Assembly: GCA_027574665.1 (NCBI GenBank)
Contig: CM050648.1
Span: 37,396,200 to 37,460,199, forward strand
Source: Rhynochetos jubatus
Taxonomy: Eukaryota; Chordata; Aves; Eurypygiformes; Rhynochetidae
Length of the DNA: 64,000 bases
Reading direction: 5' to 3'
The notes beneath the pieces were generated by a model. That model was not told the DNA's origin. It made no database searches and saw nothing but the letters and a program-made list of their open reading frames with translations. The position numbers and the translations under genes were made by a program. Positions 62,901 to 64,000 of this stretch are shown one piece after another. The first letter of the stretch is position 1. Each line of letters begins with the position of its first letter.

Positions 62901-63408
62901 CTACCTATAATAATTTTAATACTTTTTCCTATGCTGTAGTTTTTTTAATTTGCAGTTCAGCTATATTTTTTTCCTCCCTACACTTCCATTGTATCTGTTC
63001 GTTTTAGAGAAACGACATGTAGAAATTTCTAGAAATGAAACTGTTCTATAATTTACTTAGAATTCTGATGGTCACAACTGATATGATTATTTTACATCAT
63101 CCAGGTCAAAGAAATATAAATTACGATTATATTTTTATTTCTATTTGGACCTCAACAAAAGTAGGCCACGGTACTTTTCACAGCACATGTCAAAATCAAC
63201 CATAGAGTGCTAACTTTTTTTAAAAGAAGTGTATGTATCTTCAAAAGTCACTGAAGCATACCATCCTCTTTTCCTCTTCCATCTTTTCTTTCTCAAAATA
63301 TTGTCTAAGTTGTTCATCTTCCTTTTCTTCTTTTTCTTTTCGTCTCTTTTCTGCCTCTCTCTGCCTCTCTTCATCTAATCGAATTATTTCTTTATTTTTC
63401 AATCTTCG
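44757..63408 (-). CDS. CSPP1: CSPP1, centrosome and spindle pole associated protein, 5'-partial, 11 exons
   Basis: CSPP1 is a coiled-coil, microtubule-binding protein of centrosomes, spindle poles and the ciliary axoneme. Human mutations cause Joubert-type ciliopathy. Eleven exons on the minus strand (63262-63408, 62598-62702, 61423-61489, 59921-60041, 59074-59219, 58361-58501, 54032-54072, 52691-52754, 47830-47939, 47495-47645, 44757-44983) join in frame to 1,320 nt, 439 residues (c1-c439) plus TGA. The human long form is over 1,200 residues, so this is the C-terminal third. Landmarks are a Glu/Lys/Arg-rich coiled coil (c1-49), [82 protein letters not shown], and the end [15 protein letters not shown]...GLSTAHG. 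Ten of these match human CSPP1 as I recall it; several linkers diverge. One intron uses a GC donor. Convergence with ARFGEF1 supports the call. Confidence 0.95.
44984..47494 (-). other. CSPP1: Last CSPP1 intron
   Basis: 2.5 kb. GC-rich up to about 46.2 kb, then AT-richer, with a TA repeat at 46921-46938 and a short CA repeat near 46313. Exon phases either side match directly, so no further coding exon is needed. I see no mobile element. Confidence 0.75.
46921..46938. repeat. (TA)n microsatellite
   Basis: An uninterrupted AT/TA alternation (ATATATATATATATATAT) followed by degenerate ATATAC repeats to about 46980. Confidence 0.9.
47495..47645 (-). CDS. CSPP1: CSPP1 exon (NEERLRRL)
   Basis: Encodes [20 protein letters not shown]...KSAYL plus one base (c315-364). 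The segment [19 protein letters not shown] corresponds to human VDELRVRNEERMRRLNEF. Acceptor TTTTCTGCAG, donor G|gtatgc. Confidence 0.94.
47830..47939 (-). CDS. CSPP1: CSPP1 exon ([10 protein letters not shown])
   Basis: Encodes (G)[20 protein letters not shown]...ALESA (c278-314). Human reads [20 protein letters not shown] here, followed by LPSARERRR. Acceptor TTTTTCCAG, donor GCT|gtacgt. Confidence 0.94.
48330..48800. repeat. AT-rich degenerate repeat block
   Basis: Strings of ATATTAATATAAT-like words recur. TATAATCAATGCCTTAATAT (about 48395) reappears as TATAATCAATGTCTTAGTAC (about 48776). The pattern suggests an old, decayed minisatellite, split by the CR1 3' end at 48452-48532. Confidence 0.6.
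48452..48532 (+). mobile_element. CR1 3' terminus, different subfamily
   Basis: GCTCTGGCAGGGGGGTGGGACTAGATGATCTCTAGAGGTC...CCAACCCCTGACACTCTGTGAA is the 3' end of a CR1 subtype not seen elsewhere in the window. It is inserted in the AT-rich block. Confidence 0.8.
48938..49006 (-). mobile_element. CR1 3'-terminal scrap
   Basis: About 70 bp of antisense CR1 end (GGAATCACAGAACGGTTCGGG to CCCCCCTGCCCTAC). Confidence 0.88.
49862..50090 (-). mobile_element. CR1 LINE 3' fragment
   Basis: Antisense CR1 3' end from GTCACAGAACGGTTTGGG to CTGGGAAGAACTTCTTCCTGAC, about 230 bp. Confidence 0.92.
51090..51592 (+). mobile_element. CR1 LINE copy with inverted 5' segment
   Basis: The 3' part (51213-51592) is sense CR1, GTTCAGCCTGGAGAAGAGAA to the terminus CCAAACCATTCTGTGAGTC. 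Directly upstream, about 51150-51212 matches CR1 ORF2 in antisense (CCTCCCTCGACCTGCTGGCC...CCCAGAAAGCCAAT), a region that lies farther 5' in a normal element. The outer limit of the inverted part, toward 51090, is uncertain. Confidence 0.85.
52691..52754 (-). CDS. CSPP1: CSPP1 exon ([13 protein letters not shown])
   Basis: Encodes [20 protein letters not shown] then I plus one base (c257-277). [15 protein letters not shown] is identical to human as I recall it. Two acceptors are possible: CTTTCATAG|TTC (used here, phase 0, good pyrimidine tract) and TTCAG|GAAC four bases beyond it. Only the first keeps the frame after the 41-nt exon. Confidence 0.92.
54032..54072 (-). CDS. CSPP1: CSPP1 small exon, 41 nt
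   Basis: Encodes (D)[13 protein letters not shown] (c243-256). The exon before ends one base into a codon and the exon after starts in phase 0, so an exon joining phase 1 to phase 0 is needed, and this one does. The acceptor is GTTGATCAAG with a moderate pyrimidine tract, donor CTG|gtaaga. Its peptide shows little likeness to the human segment here, so the call rests on position, splice sites and phase. Confidence 0.6.
57093..57382 (+). mobile_element. CR1 LINE 3' fragment
   Basis: Sense CR1 from TTTTCACCAGGGCCTGTAGTG to CCCAAACCATTCTGTGATTC, about 290 bp. Confidence 0.93.
58179..58248. repeat. Direct repeat, 50-bp period
   Basis: TTCCAGTGTTATACTGCAGT occurs at 58229-58248 and, but for one base, at 58179-58198. 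The intervening sequence itself contains two related TGCAGTTATAC(C)TCTTATT units. Confidence 0.8.
58361..58501 (-). CDS. CSPP1: CSPP1 exon ([16 protein letters not shown])
   Basis: Encodes (D)[20 protein letters not shown]...RRETE plus one base (c196-242). [14 protein letters not shown] is a conserved CSPP1 helix. Acceptor CTGCTCTAG, donor GAAG|gtaagg. It starts two bases before a codon boundary, which requires the previous exon to end after one base. Confidence 0.96.
59029..59070. repeat. 23-bp-period tandem duplication beside a splice donor
   Basis: GATAACAAGAAGATCTACC occurs perfectly at 59029-59047 and 59052-59070. On the minus strand this is the start of the CSPP1 intron, only 3-4 bases past the GC donor, and each copy supplies a GGTAGATC cryptic donor. 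Confidence 0.92.
59074..59219 (-). CDS. CSPP1: CSPP1 exon with GC splice donor
   Basis: Encodes [20 protein letters not shown]...FNELKYK plus one base (c147-195), matching human KKERNPMDIFDMARHRLQA...FNELKDR. Ending at AAAG|gcaggt (GC at 59073-59072) gives NELKYK-DAETR, collinear with human NELKDR-DSETR. The nearby GT (59069-59068) would end the exon four bases later and put a stop in the next exon. Confidence 0.93.
59921..60041 (-). CDS. CSPP1: CSPP1 exon (coiled coil, [18 protein letters not shown])
   Basis: Encodes (E)[20 protein letters not shown]...DVPIT plus two bases (c107-146). Highly charged helix conserved with human. Acceptor AAATTCCAG, donor CA|gtaaga. Confidence 0.96.
61423..61489 (-). 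CDS. CSPP1: CSPP1 exon (SPPVPAR)
   Basis: Encodes [20 protein letters not shown] then AL plus one base (c85-106). SPPVPAR(R/K)NQLRA is a conserved Pro-rich motif. Donor CTTG|gtaagt. Confidence 0.95.
62598..62702 (-). CDS. CSPP1: CSPP1 exon ([10 protein letters not shown])
   Basis: Encodes [20 protein letters not shown]...MSYCAP (c50-84), 35 codons, phase 0 to 0. [10 protein letters not shown] is conserved. After it the sequence does not follow the human segment I remember, so an extra in-frame exon or lineage-specific splicing before 61489 is possible. Acceptor GTTTTG... reads TTTGCAG-like (CTTGCAG), donor CCG|gtatga. Confidence 0.93.
63262..63408 (-). CDS. CSPP1: CSPP1 exon (Glu/Lys/Arg coiled coil)
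   Basis: Encodes [20 protein letters not shown]...EEEKRM (c1-49), 49 codons, phase 0 to 0. Nearly all residues are charged, typical of the central CSPP1 coiled coil. Acceptor TTATGTTACAG, donor ATG|gtatgc. It is the most 5' CSPP1 exon I can support in the window. Confidence 0.9.
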
Positions 63409-64000
63409 CTGTAACATAAACATTATTAGTACATAAAAAAGACTCAACATTATTAAAGTTTTGCTTTGTTTTTCTTTGAGAAGTTAAAATTACACATCAA
63501 AGTGATTAGTATGAAATGAAAAGCACATTTAATTAGGCTGACTTCAAACATTCCAATTAAAAACTATGCCATGCAAATATTAAACATCTGCAGTCCTGAC
63601 TCTGCTAAGATCATTTAACAGAATTCCTAATAACTTCAATAAACACCAGGTCATGTCCCCAGAGCTGCTGCCAGTTAGGGCTGAACTGTAGGATTCATTT
63701 CCAAAAATTCAGATTCAAACAAAACATACTGCAAACATGCATCACCCTATCACAAGCCCACAGAGGAAATTATCATCCAGTCTCAATTTCGGTCTTGTGC
63801 CCGTGACAAGCAGTGATACCAGTTGGCTTCCTATTCTATACCAGACCAGCTCTATTATCCAGAAGACAACACTCACCCAACTAACTCGTTCATGCTAGGG
63901 AAAGAGAATCTTGTATACAAGCTAAGTGTTCTGTCTTAGAAATCTTGAAGTCCTACATCCTCAACTGATCTTTCATAATCCCGCAGGGTACTGAAAGACT
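63409..64000 (-). other. CSPP1: CSPP1 intron (partial)
   Basis: AT-rich sequence upstream of the first CSPP1 exon found. I see no supported exon; the remaining CSPP1 5' exons lie beyond the window edge. Confidence 0.65.

Noticed and set aside
63940-64000. Minus-strand stretch reading TLRDYERSVEDVGLQDF
   Set aside because: It touches the window edge, has only a weak GT for a donor and I cannot match it to CSPP1.

Overview
The window is nuclear genomic DNA from a bird. The evidence is large GT-AG introns carrying many 5'-truncated CR1 LINE copies of the avian type, which end in the recurring 3' motif GGTCCCTTCCAACCCAAACC, plus avian-type solo LTRs. No prokaryotic gene organisation, CRISPR array, tRNA or rRNA gene was seen. 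I cannot name the species.

Two protein-coding genes lie tail to tail. On the + strand, 1-41332 holds the 3' two thirds of ARFGEF1 (BIG1), the large brefeldin-A-inhibited guanine-nucleotide exchange factor for ARF GTPases at the trans-Golgi and endosomes. I traced 29 consecutive coding exons (1069-40036). They give 1,323 residues, from inside the HUS region through the Sec7 catalytic domain and the HDS repeats to the natural stop. A 3'UTR of about 1.3 kb ends at an AATAAA at 41310. On the - strand, 44272-64000 holds the C-terminal third of CSPP1 (centrosome and spindle pole associated protein 1). I traced eleven exons (44757-63408, 439 residues plus stop) and a short 3'UTR with AATAAA at 44291-44296. 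In both genes every exon joins its neighbour in phase. As I recall, the human genes form the same convergent pair at 8q13.

The intergenic gap between the two poly(A) sites is about 2.9 kb (41333-44271) and contains two CR1 pieces. The introns hold about 17 further CR1 fragments in both orientations. Two look 5'-inverted, as expected from twin priming. There are also two solo LTRs (6657-7412 + and 31562-32206 -), a GC-rich retroelement-like block (18237-19445), an AT-rich degenerate repeat block around 48330-48800, and a few short tandem duplications and microsatellites. G+C and CpG appear to rise between about 37 and 46 kb, around the convergent 3' ends.

The two genes act in different processes (vesicle traffic versus centrosome and cilium). 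Nothing in the sequence suggests shared function beyond old synteny. The most notable points are a GC-AG intron in CSPP1 that the reading frame requires, with a 23-bp tandem duplication beside it; the complete set of Sec7 residues expected for brefeldin A sensitivity; and the CR1 5' inversions. I found no clearly undescribed biological system.
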